A model generated the notes under the pieces. It had not been told where the DNA came from. It saw only the letters and a program-made list of their open reading frames with translations, and searched no databases. From contig CANJKZ010000180.1 of the NCBI GenBank assembly GCA_947471745.1, forward strand, positions 206,001-270,000: 64,000 nt of DNA. The letters are read 5' to 3'. Position 1 is the first letter of the stretch, and each line of letters starts with the position of its first letter. A program made the position numbers and the translations under genes. The stretch comes from Closterium sp. Naga37s-1. Its lineage: Eukaryota > Streptophyta > Zygnematophyceae > Desmidiales > Closteriaceae. Below, piece by piece: positions 32,698-41,789 of the stretch.

Positions 32698-33061
32698 GGT
32701 CAGGGAACAGGTACGGTAGCATGAGGCGGCTAAGGGCAGCAGTGGCAGGGGAGGAGTAGCGCGCTACAACAGCGTCATACAAAGACTTAGCAGTCTTGTA
32801 CTGGCCAAAGTGCGCGCGCTCAGCAGACGGCAGGTGACTACGAACAGCAAGGCGAGCAACAGCGTCACGAGTGGTCCACTGCGAGTGAATCATACTGTCA
32901 GCAGTGGCAGCAGGTGCAGGAGAGACACCGGACGTGTGATCGAACAGGGATACTCCTTCCTTAGAGTCACACTGAAGAAAGAGCTGTAGGTCGTCAACCC
33001 ACACGTCAAAGTCAACCGCACGCCCCTCAGCATCAAAGGTGAGAACATTAGGGCTAGCCAT
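32459..33061 (-). CDS. Element D gag N-terminal part
   Basis: Starts MASPNVLTFDAEGRAVDFDV at 33061; 33059-33061 is the ATG. Contains the gag capsid motifs WVDDLQLFLQCDSKEGVSLF, TRDAVARLAVRSHLPSAERA, YKTAKSLYDAVVARYSSPAT. The homologous frame in F continues without interruption into the poly-Gly gag, so the shift at 32590-32600 is the only break. Confidence 0.88.
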   Translation of the reverse strand: MASPNVLTFDAEGRAVDFDVWVDDLQLFLQCDSKEGVSLFDHTSGVSPAPAATADSMIHSQWTTRDAVARLAVRSHLPSAERAHFGQYKTAKSLYDAVVARYSSPATAALSRLMLPYLFPDLAAFATVADLITHLRTSDARYRAALPTEFCAKNPPPHVHHPLLPSHPSPSLPFFSQGPLSLPLPHRAHRRPARGAPHCS

Positions 33062-33790
33062 AGCGGCAGTAGCAGCAGTAGCAGCAGTAGCAGCAGTGGC
33101 AGCAGAAGCAGCAGTAGCAGCAGGAGCAGGGCAGTGCGGCTCAGCAGGGCGGCGCGGCTCGGCAGGGCAGTGCGGCTCAGTAGGGCGGCGCGGCTCGGTA
33201 GGGCGGCGCGGCTCGGCTGGGCGGCGCGGCTCGGCTGGGCGGCGCGGCTCGGCTGGGCGGCGCGGCTCGGCTGGGCGGCGCGGGTGCTTACCAGGGGCGG
33301 GTGCAGTGCAGGGCCGCCGCTGGCGGTTAGGTCAGGGCCGCGACTGGGGCGGCGGTAGGGCAGGGCCGCGACGAGGCGCCGGCAGAGCAGGGCCGCGACA
33401 GGGCGGCAGCAGGGCAGGGCCGCGACTGGGCGGCGGTAGAGCAGGGCCGCGACGAGCGGCTGAGGGCAGGGCCGCGACGGGTGGCGGCAGGGCAGAGGCC
33501 GCGACGGGTGGCGGCAGGGCAGGGCCGCGACGAGGCGGCTAGGTCAGGGCCGCGACTAGGCGGCGACAGGGCAGGGCCGCGACGGGCGGCTAGGTCAGGG
33601 CCGCGACGGGCCGTAAGGGCACGGCCGCGACGGGCCGAGAAGGCAGGGCCGCGACGGGCAGCACTAGGGCAGGGCGCGCGACGGCGCAGGTGAGGCAGGC
33701 GCGAGGCGCGCTTCGGGCAGGGCAGGAAAAAATTTTTAATCGTGTTGGGCCCTAAAAAAAACGTTCCCACTAGGGAACCTGCTCTGATAC
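33062..33790. repeat. GC-rich tandem leader of element D
   Basis: GCAGTAGCA trinucleotide-like tract, then GGCGCGGCTCGGCTGGGC-like units (about 33130-33280), then GGGCCGCGAC-spaced units up to about 33680. It lies between gag ATG and PBS. Long Ala/Arg frames here are composition artefacts. Confidence 0.8.
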
Positions 33791-34041
33791 CATATCAGAA
33801 ATGTGAAGGAAGGAATGATTGAATTAGCAAGCAGGTGGGTACAAGTAGGAAAACCTAAAAGTGTTGTACCCCATATTGACTACCCCACTACAGCCTACAC
33901 AGACTATGTCATATAAGTTTGACACGTCCCTTTCCCCTTGTCCTTTGTGGAGATCCGTGCAGGAGCTTGGGAGGTGCTGGCGACTGAAGGTGGCGACATG
34001 GTTGCTTTAGTGGCTGGGGCTGAAGAGGGCGCCGTGGACTG

Positions 34042-35134
34042 CTAACCAGATGAGTTATTGCGCCTTTCGTCGGCGGCTTGGCGTTTGTAACACCGGTCTA
34101 TGGTGTGACCCGGTTTCTTGCAGTATTTGTAGAAGGTTCCCCTCTTTCCGTGTTGCTCCCCTTCAGTTGCTCCAGTGAAGAACACTAACTTCTCCCTCTT
34201 GTTGTTCTTCTTGTTGTACAGATCGATCTCCTTCTGCTCGGAAAGGAGTGTGGCGCAAAGGGCGGACTCGGAAATGGTTGCTCGAGCGCGAAGCAGCGAT
34301 TGACATTGACGCCAATCGGGTCCAAGTCCAGAGAGAACCATCGAGACGAACATGTCATCTGGGACGGTTCCGACACACTTCTTGATGCGGTCGCGCAGAT
34401 TGCGGCATCGGTTGATATACGGTCCCGCTTTCTCCCCTTGTTGCATTTTGACTGATGTCAATTGATTGAGCAGGCGACTCATGGTAACTGGATCTGTTGC
34501 CTTGTATGAATTGCGCAGGTGTTCCCAAGACATTTGCGCGGGTGCCCACTCCGATTTGCCGATTTGAAGGAGCGGGTGCCAAGCTGCTCGGTGGGGGAGA
34601 GGTTTCGGAGAAGAGCAGTGTACGCGAGAAGGGACTCATGGTAGTACTGATTCTTCTCCTGGATAGTTTGTTCCGACGGAAAAGGTGAGCTCCCGTCGTA
34701 GTACATCCAGATCTGCGCCGTTGTTGCGAGGAGCTCAAACTCGAAGCTCCACGTGTAGAAATCATTGCCGTCAAATTGTGTTGAAGTTTCAGCTTTGAGG
34801 TCAACACAAACTTTGTTTGCATGGTTGCGATTGCCTCCGTATGTGCGCGTTGTTGACTGTCGTGCGCAGGAGCTGAAGCTTGACGGTTGTCAAAGGTAAA
34901 AGATCTCTCGGAGTTGACGCGGCGGTCTTCTCCCGAGAGAGGCATTCCAGCAACTCCTCTTGCGAAGCTTGAGCCGTCGATGCTCATGGCTTGATGGCTC
35001 TCAAGAGCGTTGATGCGAGAGACAAGCTGCTCGACGAGAGCGGCGCTGACAGATGTCACTTCTTATGGCGCAGTAGTCGTTGCTGGTGGTGGTGGGCCCG
35101 GAGAGTCTGGAGTGGCTTTTCCTCCAGGAGCCAT
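34042..35134 (-). pseudogene. Element B gag
   Basis: Likely ATG at 35132-35134 (MAPGGKATPDS), followed soon by an in-frame TAA and then VTSVSAALVEQLVSRINALE from about 35056. Middle part is frameshifted. The 3' part 34042-34533 reads LRNSYKATDPVTMSRLLNQL, PYINRCRNLRDRIKKC and a knuckle remnant FYKYCKKPGHTIDRC, in which the first Cys of C-x2-C-x4-H-x4-C is replaced by Tyr. Similar in layout to gag of element A, so B and A belong to related lineages distinct from C/D/E/F. Confidence 0.82.
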
Positions 35135-35230
35135 AGTGATGCAGACTTGTAGTAGGTAATTTAATGAATGACTTTATAAAGAGTTTGTTCTAGGAAGAAC
35201 AGGAACTTGGCAAGCCTTATAATCCACTCT

Positions 35231-35243
35231 AGCTCTCATACTA
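35231..35243 (-). other. Primer binding site of element B
   Basis: CTCTCATACTATG beside the 5' LTR reads, on the minus strand, as a diverged TGGTATCAGAG, the initiator tRNA-Met complement used by Copia elements. Confidence 0.65.
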
Positions 35244-35698
35244 TGTTGTTATAACCGGGAATCACAGTGGATAGAATAAGATTGCTAAGTTGAGAGAAGA
35301 CAATGAAGTCTTTGTAGTGACCTTGTTAATAAAAGTTGAAAGAGAACAAGATGATTATTAGATAGGAATACAATGGTATAAATAGCAAACTAGCTAGCCA
35401 TGTACTCTGAGGGGTACATTCCCTTATTAACTGAATTGCATTGCTACAGTAACCACGAATATTGATCTTCCTGACAGTTACCATGTTGCATCGCGTAACT
35501 ACCAAGTGTGGTAACTGGACGGTCAAGAGTCACGACCGTTGACTGTCTTCGACTGTTGATATTTGGGTGACTCTCGATCTTCCGCATGCTCTATATGAGC
35601 TATTGCGGTACTAGTACAGACGCGCTGGTTCGTTATGGAGTGGCGCGTTGGTAGAGAACCTTCGGGAATGCTATAATAACCCATCGGTTATTCCAACA
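35244..35698 (-). repeat. 5' LTR of element B (complete)
   Basis: 455 bp, TGTTGTTATAACC to GGTTATTCCAACA. The ends themselves contain GGTTAT/ATAACC complementarity. Uninterrupted, so it serves as the empty-site reference for elements A and C and for the MITE. Confidence 0.9.
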
Positions 35699-35703
35699 AT
35701 GTC

Positions 35704-36320
35704 TATAATCTCATGTCACTAGTGGTAGTGGTGTGTGTATGTTTGTAATAATGTCTAGAGCCTTATTGGTGACGGTTGTGTAATTCCAGGGTTGAGTTGA
35801 GACCTGCCCTGGCCCAGCACCATTTATCGAGGAGGTATAAGTCACGGTGATTGGTTCTGAAGCTGTTGACCCCAGCACCTAGAAGAAGCGTCACGAGTCG
35901 CGATTCGCGAATCCCTGGAAAATTTTGCCGCCGAATCCCTTGGGCTTGGCGTGGAGGTGTCAAGGAAAACACGACACAACACGACTGCCGTCGATCTGCG
36001 ATGTACGGTAGGGATGTGTCAAATGGTGACTCTACAGAAGGAGAATGGGAGCCGACGAACCGACCTCCTCGGTTGTACCGCGTCGCATTTGATGGAAGTG
36101 TGGGTGGATGGAGTGGACTGGTGAGTGGTGATGCCATCTCCCCTCGCAACAGCCATAAGAAACCACTTTCGCCACAACCCTTTTCATCTGCCAAGCAACT
36201 CTTTCCAACTGCAGGTTTTGCTGAGGAACATCGGCAGACTGTTCAAGCAACTCACGTGCCCTGAGTACTTGATTGAATAGTACTTCGGGCCAACTCATTT
36301 CACTGTGACCTGCTGTCGCG
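35704..36320. other. Host sequence upstream of the DUF1996 gene, with a small ORF
   Basis: Resumes the host sequence interrupted at 9709. A plus-strand frame at 35851-36264 (137 residues, MVLKLLTPAPRRSV...ATHVP) matches nothing I know and has no clear signal or domain, so I do not call it a gene. The sequence just before 36321 should contain the promoter and 5' leader of the DUF1996 gene; no TATA box is evident. Confidence 0.4.
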
Positions 36321-39149
36321 ATGGTTTTAACCCGTCGACTGCCGCTCATAGTGCTTGCCGTGGTCGTCTCGTTCCTCCTCCACACGGCGACCTCGGACCT
36401 CCTGCTGCGACCGGAGCGCGTACCTCGCGCGCAGTTCCGCATCCGCTGCAACTTCAGCCACGCGGCCCGCAATGACCCCATTGTTTTTCCCGGTCAGCCC
36501 GGGAAATCGCACCTGCACGATTTTCTAGGCAGCAAGAAGACAAACGCCTTCACCACCGATGGTGAGTAGGGCTACCGTTAACGTTCTCCTGTCTTTCTTT
36601 CCTGATTCTTTTGTTTGTCTCGTTTTCCTTGCTTTGATAAAGCAATCATGCAACGTGATTCGTGCGACGTTATGCGACAGGAACGAAGCTGGTGGGCGGC
36701 GCGACGACGTGTGGTCTGAAGGCGGACGCAGCGGCGTACTGGTTCCCGTCGGTCTTCATGCGCACCAATCAGAAGGACGCCAACGGCAAATACATATACA
36801 AGCACGTAAGTTCAGCGCATTGTTTTTTTAGTTGCTCAAAGTCGACGCAGCGGCGTACTGGTTCCCGTCGGTCTTCATGCGCACCAATCAGAAGGATGCC
36901 TAAGGCAAATACATCTACAAGCACGAGTTTCTCAATGTCGCAGCGACGGGCCGTCGGTCTTGATGCACACGAATCAGAAAACGCCAACAGGGAAATACAC
37001 CGTAAGCACGTAAGCTCACCCCTGGCAGAAACGTGGTGTGAGCACATGGCGCTCCCGCTGCGACGATTGCATGCTACATCGAAAAACAAAGCGTCAAATC
37101 GAAGACGATCGTGCTGCCGTATTCGCTTCGCGAGAAGAGGGAATCGCGCCCGGATTCGTGAGCACAAAGGATACGAAGACATGCTACTGTGCAACTTGGT
37201 AGTACTAGGCCTTGTGCGATCGTTGCTAAATCTCTTGTACAATGTTTTTCGCGCATGGCCTAATTTGGCGATCAGACGTTACTTGGTGACAGCGCGTGAT
37301 TGCGCGATTGTCGCTGGGTGGTTCCCGAGGTCGCAGTCAAGGCAGCAAGACTCCTCCAGGCCACTTGATCTGCTTCTGATTCGCGTCCCCCTTCCCCTAT
37401 GTGGTTTCCCAACGCGTGTGTGCGCGGGTTCTCTCTCCCCTAAACCCGAAACCCCTCTCCCCCTTGTCTTTTCCCCCAGTTTCCCCCTCTCCGCTTCCCC
37501 CTCCCCCCGTGCCGCAGTTAAAGCCTGATTCGGCGCTCTTCTACTACCGCACGCCATGAAATCTGGAACCTCACCAACTTACCTTTCCCCCTCTCGTCCT
37601 TCCCCCGTGTCCCCCTCTCCCCTCTCCGCCTCCCCCTCCCCCCGTGGCGCAGTTGGACGCTCACCGCACCGCACGCCATGAATTCTGGAACCTCGCCAAC
37701 TTCCCCTTCCCCCTATCTCCCCCTCCCTTTCCCCATGCCTTTTCCACTCTTATGCGGCAGTTAAAGCCCAACTGGACGCTCACCTTTCAACGCACGTCTG
37801 TGAAGAACCCCGAGACCATCAAGCCCTTCCCGCTAACCTTTCCCATTCCTCTCTCTCCCCGCCCCTCTCTTCCACCCCTATCTTTCGCCTCATGTGCGGC
37901 AGTTAAAGCCCAACTGGACGCTATTCTACTACCGCACGTCGGTGAAGAACCCCGAGACCATCAAGCCCTTCCCGCCGGGCCTCCGCATGCTCACCGGCAA
38001 CCCCTTCGCCGGCAATGTGCGTTCTCTTGCCACTGCCACTGTTGCTGCGCGCAAGCGTGCGCATACATGGACTCTGCTCGGGACTCTCCCGTCGTTTGTT
38101 TGGAATGTTGCATTCGTTCATCATCTCTCCTTCCCTCTTACCCTCTCTCAGCCCCAAACCCTTCGATCTATTCCTTTGTCATCCCAAGTCTTCGCCCACT
38201 ACCCTCCCCCCCCCCCCCCCCCCCCCTCCTCCTCCCCCTCTCTCCTTGTACCCTCCTTCCCCGAAACCGACTCCCCATCCCCCCTCCATTCCCTCTGACG
38301 CGCACGCCCTGGTTCTTGCCTTCGCCGAACTCTCTATTCCCCCGTCGCAGAAGCAAGGCGGAAATCTTCCGTCGTGCACAACCTTGTTCTTGCATTCCCT
38401 CCTAGACAGCCCCCCCCTTCAACCCTCGTCTCCCCCACTCTCCTCTTTCCCCCCCTCTCCCCCATCGCAGAAGCAAGCCGACGACTTGGCAAACGTCGAA
38501 TGGTGGTGCGGCGCGCGCGGCACGAATTTCAACGACTTTCCGCACCAGAAGTGCCCCGAGAACGACCAGCTGATCGCGACCAACCTTTTTTCAACAATCC
38601 CCCCCTCCCCCATTCCCCTCCCCACCCTCCCCTCCCCTCCTTCCCCCTCTCACCCTCCCCCCCGCGCCTCACACACCCCAGAAACAAGCCAACGATCTCG
38701 CAAATGTGGAGTGGTGGTGCGGCGAGCGCGGAAAGCACGGTAACGACTTCCCGCACCAGAAGTGCCCCAAGGGGGACCAGCTGATCGCAAAAATCAACTT
38801 CCCGGTCTGCTGGGATGGCAAGAACATTGACAGCGCGGATCACCGAAGCCACGTGGTGCATATTCCGCTCAACACCACGTGTCCGTCGTCTCATCCCGTG
38901 CCGGTCCCACGAATCAGCATCAAGGTTTATTACCCGGTCAGCAAAGATTTGGATTTGACGTGGCCGAAGGACGGGGTGAACGGAAATCCCGCGGTGTATT
39001 TGTCAACGGTGCAGAGCGGTGGAACTGGGAGTCCGTTCGAGTACCACAGTGATTTCATCAACGGGTGGGATCAGAAGGTGCTGACTCGCCTCGTTACAGA
39101 CTGCATCAATAAGAATAAGAAGTGCCTGGTGCAGGAAGACAACGTGTAG
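36321..39149 (+). CDS. Secreted DUF1996-family protein, four main exons
   Basis: Exons: 36321-36561 (donor GTGAGT), about 36682-36806 (donor GTAAGT), about 37903-38020, and about 38681-39149. Residues 1-25 (MVLTRRLPLIVLAVVVSFLL) look like a signal peptide. Domain signatures of DUF1996 follow: FRIRCNFSHAARNDPIVFPG, SHLHDFLGSKKTN, TTCGLKADAAAYWFPSVFM, FYYRTSVKNPETIKPFPPG, KINFPVCWDGKNIDSADHRS, EYHSDFINGWDQKVL. DUF1996 is best known from fungal and some bacterial secreted proteins; its function is not established. Introns carry second copies of exon 2 (about 36843-36960, with an in-frame stop), of the exon 3 start (37510-37850, several) and of the exon 4 start (about 38470-38580). The stop is at 39147-39149. 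Confidence 0.82.
36843..38600 (+). repeat. Partial exon copies in DUF1996 introns
   Basis: Exon 2 is copied at 36843-36935 with TAA replacing a codon near 36903. The start of exon 3 (GCAGTTAAAGCC...) is copied at about 37515, 37650 and 37757, each in a CCCCTCTCC-rich context. The start of exon 4 is present twice (38470-38580 and 38681-38790), 82% alike or so by eye. Poly-C run of about 20 at 38204-38226. Confidence 0.75.
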
Positions 39150-39840
39150 GGAGGAGTGGGCTGAAAGGAGTGTAGGGAGGAGCGGGCTGAAAGGAATTCT
39201 TTGTTTACAGAATGTGGGTTTGGTGTGGCTGTGTGTTCTTGTGCACCACAATCAAATAAATAAATGAGTTTCCCTGGAGAGTGTTAGAGCTGCCACTCAT
39301 GAAAACATGTTCCGAATGGAAACCATGCAAGCAGACGCAGCTGCTGCGCTGTATTAAGGCAATATTGGCATTTTTTAAATAGATACCAGAAACTGTGAAC
39401 AAGAGAAAAACTCATAAACTGAGTGGCTAGCAGCGTGTAAAGCGGCCTAGTAACACCTCATACTCATGAACAACAGTCAGTGTACAAATACTGGAGTCTC
39501 AGCTAAAAGCAAGCATGAGTGGAAGAGGAACAATGTTGCTCTGATCAACAGGGAATTACAGCATTACGATACCAAACCCTCCCATTCCCCGTTGACCAGA
39601 GCAACACCCCTACACTGCTTTAGTATAGTGGTCTACACTCAGCCAGGGGGCAGTGAAACTCGCAAGGCTGGCCAGGCAGGGGAGGAATCAGTGTTGCTCG
39701 GATCAACAGGGAATTACAGCATTACGATACCAAACCCTCCCATTCCCCGTTGACCCGAGCAACACCCCTACACTGGTCTACACTCCCCACACCCACCCCT
39801 TCTTTTTTTACACCCCTTTGAACCGCAAATCACAGTGGCC
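39150..39840. other. Intergenic region with two covarying hairpins
   Basis: 3' flank of DUF1996. AATAAA-like ATCAAATAAATAAATG at 39251-39266 could serve as a polyadenylation signal. Two 71-bp hairpins at 39535-39605 and 39693-39763 are direct copies 158 bp apart. No gene seen. Confidence 0.55.
39535..39763. repeat. Two direct copies of a 71-bp hairpin
   Basis: Arms GTTGCTCTGATCAACAGGG and CCCCGTTGACCAGAGCAAC in the first copy. In the second copy one pair has changed on both arms (T:A to G:C; GCTCGGATC against GACCCGAGC). Two A:C mismatches in plus-strand reading become U:G wobbles in a minus-strand RNA. Confidence 0.75.
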
Positions 39841-39845
39841 GGCAT

Positions 39846-41535
39846 TCAGTCAGCAGAAGGTGCAGAGCTGCTGGCAAGGCTGACAAGGCGAGCAGAGACT
39901 TGAGCAAATGCGGGGGAATCGTTGTTGCGGTGCCTGCCACTCCCAGTCCGCCTCCCCTGCTGCACTGTGCACCTCCCCCCCTTTCCCCCTCCCACCAACA
40001 CTCATCACGCAGGCCGGCATTCAGCAGGAGTAGAGGCACTTGCAAGGCTGACAAGTCGGGCAGAGTCGGCAGCAACAGCGGGGGGATTGTCGTTTTTGTG
40101 CCACTCCCAGTCCGCCTCCCTGCCACACTGCCCCCCCCCCCCACACCTCAACACTCATCACGCTGGGCGGCATTCAGCAGGAGTAGAGGCACTTGCAAGG
40201 CTGACAAGTCGGGCAGAGTCGGCAGCAACAGCGGGGGGATTGTCGTTTTTGTGCCACTCCCAGTCCGCCTCCCTGCCACACTGCCCCCCCCCCCCACACC
40301 TCAACACTCATCACGCTGGGCGGCATTCAGCAGGAGTAGAGGCACTTGCAAGGCTGACAAGGCGAGCAGAGTCCGCAGCAACAGTGGGCGAATCGTCGTT
40401 TTTGTGCCACTCCCAATCTGCCTCCCCTGCTGCACTGCCATCGATTTTGAAGAGTGCAAAGCCAAAGGAAGCTTCTCTGAAGGCCGACCATACAGGCTTG
40501 GGGGAGGTGAAGCTGAGGGGAGGGGGGGGGGGAAGAGAAAAACGGGGGAGGAAAAGGGAGGGGAGGGGGTGTTGGTGAGAGAATGAAAGTTGATGGTGTT
40601 GACCATCCGCCTCCCCTGCCGCACTGCCATCAATCTTGAAGAGAGCAAAACCGAAGGCAGCTTCACGAAAGGCCGACCATGCAGGCTTGGGCGAGACGAA
40701 GCTGTGGAGGGGGAGGGAGGAAGAGGGGCGTAGCAGGTGAAATGTAAGCAAGAAGTTTCAGTGTTACTCCCAGTCCGCCTCCCCTGCTGCACTGCCATCG
40801 ATCTTGAAGAGAGCAAAGCCAATGGCGGCTTCTCTGAAGGCCGACCATGCAGGCTTGGGGGGGACAAAGCTGAGAGGAGGAGGGGAGGGGGAAGGGGGAG
40901 GGGGAGGGAGGAAGAGGGGCGTAGCAGGTGAAAGAAGTTCCAGTGTTACTCCCAGTCCGCCTCCCCTGCTGCACTGCCATCGATCTTGAAGCGAGCAAAG
41001 CCGAAGGAAGCTTCACGGAAGGCCGACCATGCAGGTCTGGGGGAGACGAAGCTGAGAGGGGAAGGGAGGCGGAGGGGAAGGGAAGGAAGGGGAAGGGGTG
41101 TTGGAAAAACGAAAAAAGTCATGGTGTTACCGCCAGTCCTCCTCCCCTGCAGCACTGCGATCAATCTTGAAGAGTGCAAAGCCGAAGGAAACCTCTCTGA
41201 AGGCCGACCATCCAGGCTTGGGGGAGACGAAGCTGAGAGGGGGAGTGAGGGGGAGGGAAGAGGGGGGAAATGGAGGAAGGGAGGAGTTTGAATGTGATGT
41301 TACTCCCAGTCCGCCTTCCCTGCCGCACTGCCATCGATCTTGAAGAGAGCAAAGCCGAAGGAAACCTCTCTGAAGGCCGACCATCCAGGCTTGGGGGAGA
41401 CGAAGCTGATAAGGAGAGGGGAGGTGGAGGGGAAGGGAAGGGAGTAGCAGTGTCGAAAAGGCAGAAAGTCACGGTGGTGAGAACCCGCCTCGCCTCCCCT
41501 GCTGCACTGCCATCCACCCTGAAAATCACTGTACA
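39846..41535 (-). repeat. Array of copies of the purple acid phosphatase last exon
   Basis: Around the best copy at 40311-40512 lie downstream-half copies (about 39846-39960, 40005-40120, 40150-40260) and upstream-half copies (about 40620-40690, 40785-40865, 40965-41045, 41150-41230, 41325-41405, 41500-41530). Upstream-half copies run from the acceptor to the codons for ADWE and then stop or diverge. Spacers are purine-rich (GGGGAGGGGGA). A further repeated pair at 41540-41780 reads an unassigned exon-like segment with GTATACACGTGTTGACGGTA, joined by AGTCAACTCAAAA-like sequence. Confidence 0.72.
40311..40512 (-). CDS. Purple acid phosphatase, C-terminal exon (gene 5' part not found)
   Basis: Acceptor AG at 40513-40514, stop TGA at 40311-40313. 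Encodes SPKPVWSAFREASFGFALFK, then GEADWEWHKNDD and VAADSARLVSLAS. Plant and animal-type purple acid phosphatases end with a WSAFREASFGHG-like block and a W-x-WH(R/K)NDD...VADS block, which supports the call. The metal ligands lie in upstream exons, which I could not find; the Copia fragment F occupies the region from 41790. It may therefore be an orphan 3' gene end. Enzymes of this family release phosphate in the wall or vacuole. Confidence 0.6.
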
Positions 41536-41789
41536 GCCAGCGTACCTAGGATAGAGATCCTTGCCGCCACTCCCAACGGTAGTGTGTCTTGCAAGTCAAC
41601 TCAAAAAGCACCAACTATAGGTATACACGTGTTGACGGTACAGCCCAGCGCACCTGGGGTAGAGATCCTTGCCGCCACTCCCAACGGTAGTGTGTCTTGC
41701 AAGTCAACTAAAAAATCACCAACTATAGGTATACACGTGTTGACGGTACAGCCCAGCGCATTTGGGGTAGAGATCCAGGGTATACCCGC

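Larger units (their letters stand above)
26692..33924 (-). mobile_element. Element D: Copia LTR retrotransposon, probable recombinant
   Basis: LTR-like ends at 26692-26822 and 33793-33924, both ending in TTTGACA. The two LTRs differ at very roughly one in seven positions, and the flanking pentamers do not match (GAATT left, CGTCC right). The left flank is element B RT and the right flank is element B gag, so about 3 kb of B is missing. Coding content is the fullest in the window: gag, protease, integrase, Gly/Ala linker, RT, RNase H. The PBS complement GCTCTGATACCA (33781-33792) is canonical. The right LTR is much closer to the element E LTR than to its partner. Confidence 0.85.
9710..35698 (-). 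mobile_element. Element B: LTR retrotransposon (Copia) hosting nested insertions
   Basis: The outer element of the block. Its 3' LTR starts TGTTGTTATAACC at 9710. Its 5' LTR (35244-35698) ends TTCCAACA. The flanks are ATGTC at 9705-9709 and ATGTC at 35699-35703, a perfect 5-bp target duplication 26 kb apart, showing that everything between arrived in or after one insertion. Recognisable own parts are 3' LTR pieces (9710-9780, 16629-16843, 23255-23566), polypurine tract beside 23567, RT/RNase H pieces (23574-24300, 26576-26691), gag (34042-35134), PBS and 5' LTR. Protease, integrase and most of RT are gone, replaced by element D. Confidence 0.85.

Noticed and set aside
33039-33770. Ala/Arg-rich frames
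   Set aside because: GC-rich leader repeats of element D.
9710-35698. A viral or bacterial defence island
   Set aside because: All recognisable genes in the block are Copia gag-pol parts with LTRs, PBS and target duplications.
35851-36264. 137-residue plus-strand frame
   Set aside because: No recognisable domain, signal or homologue; kept only as a note in the upstream region.
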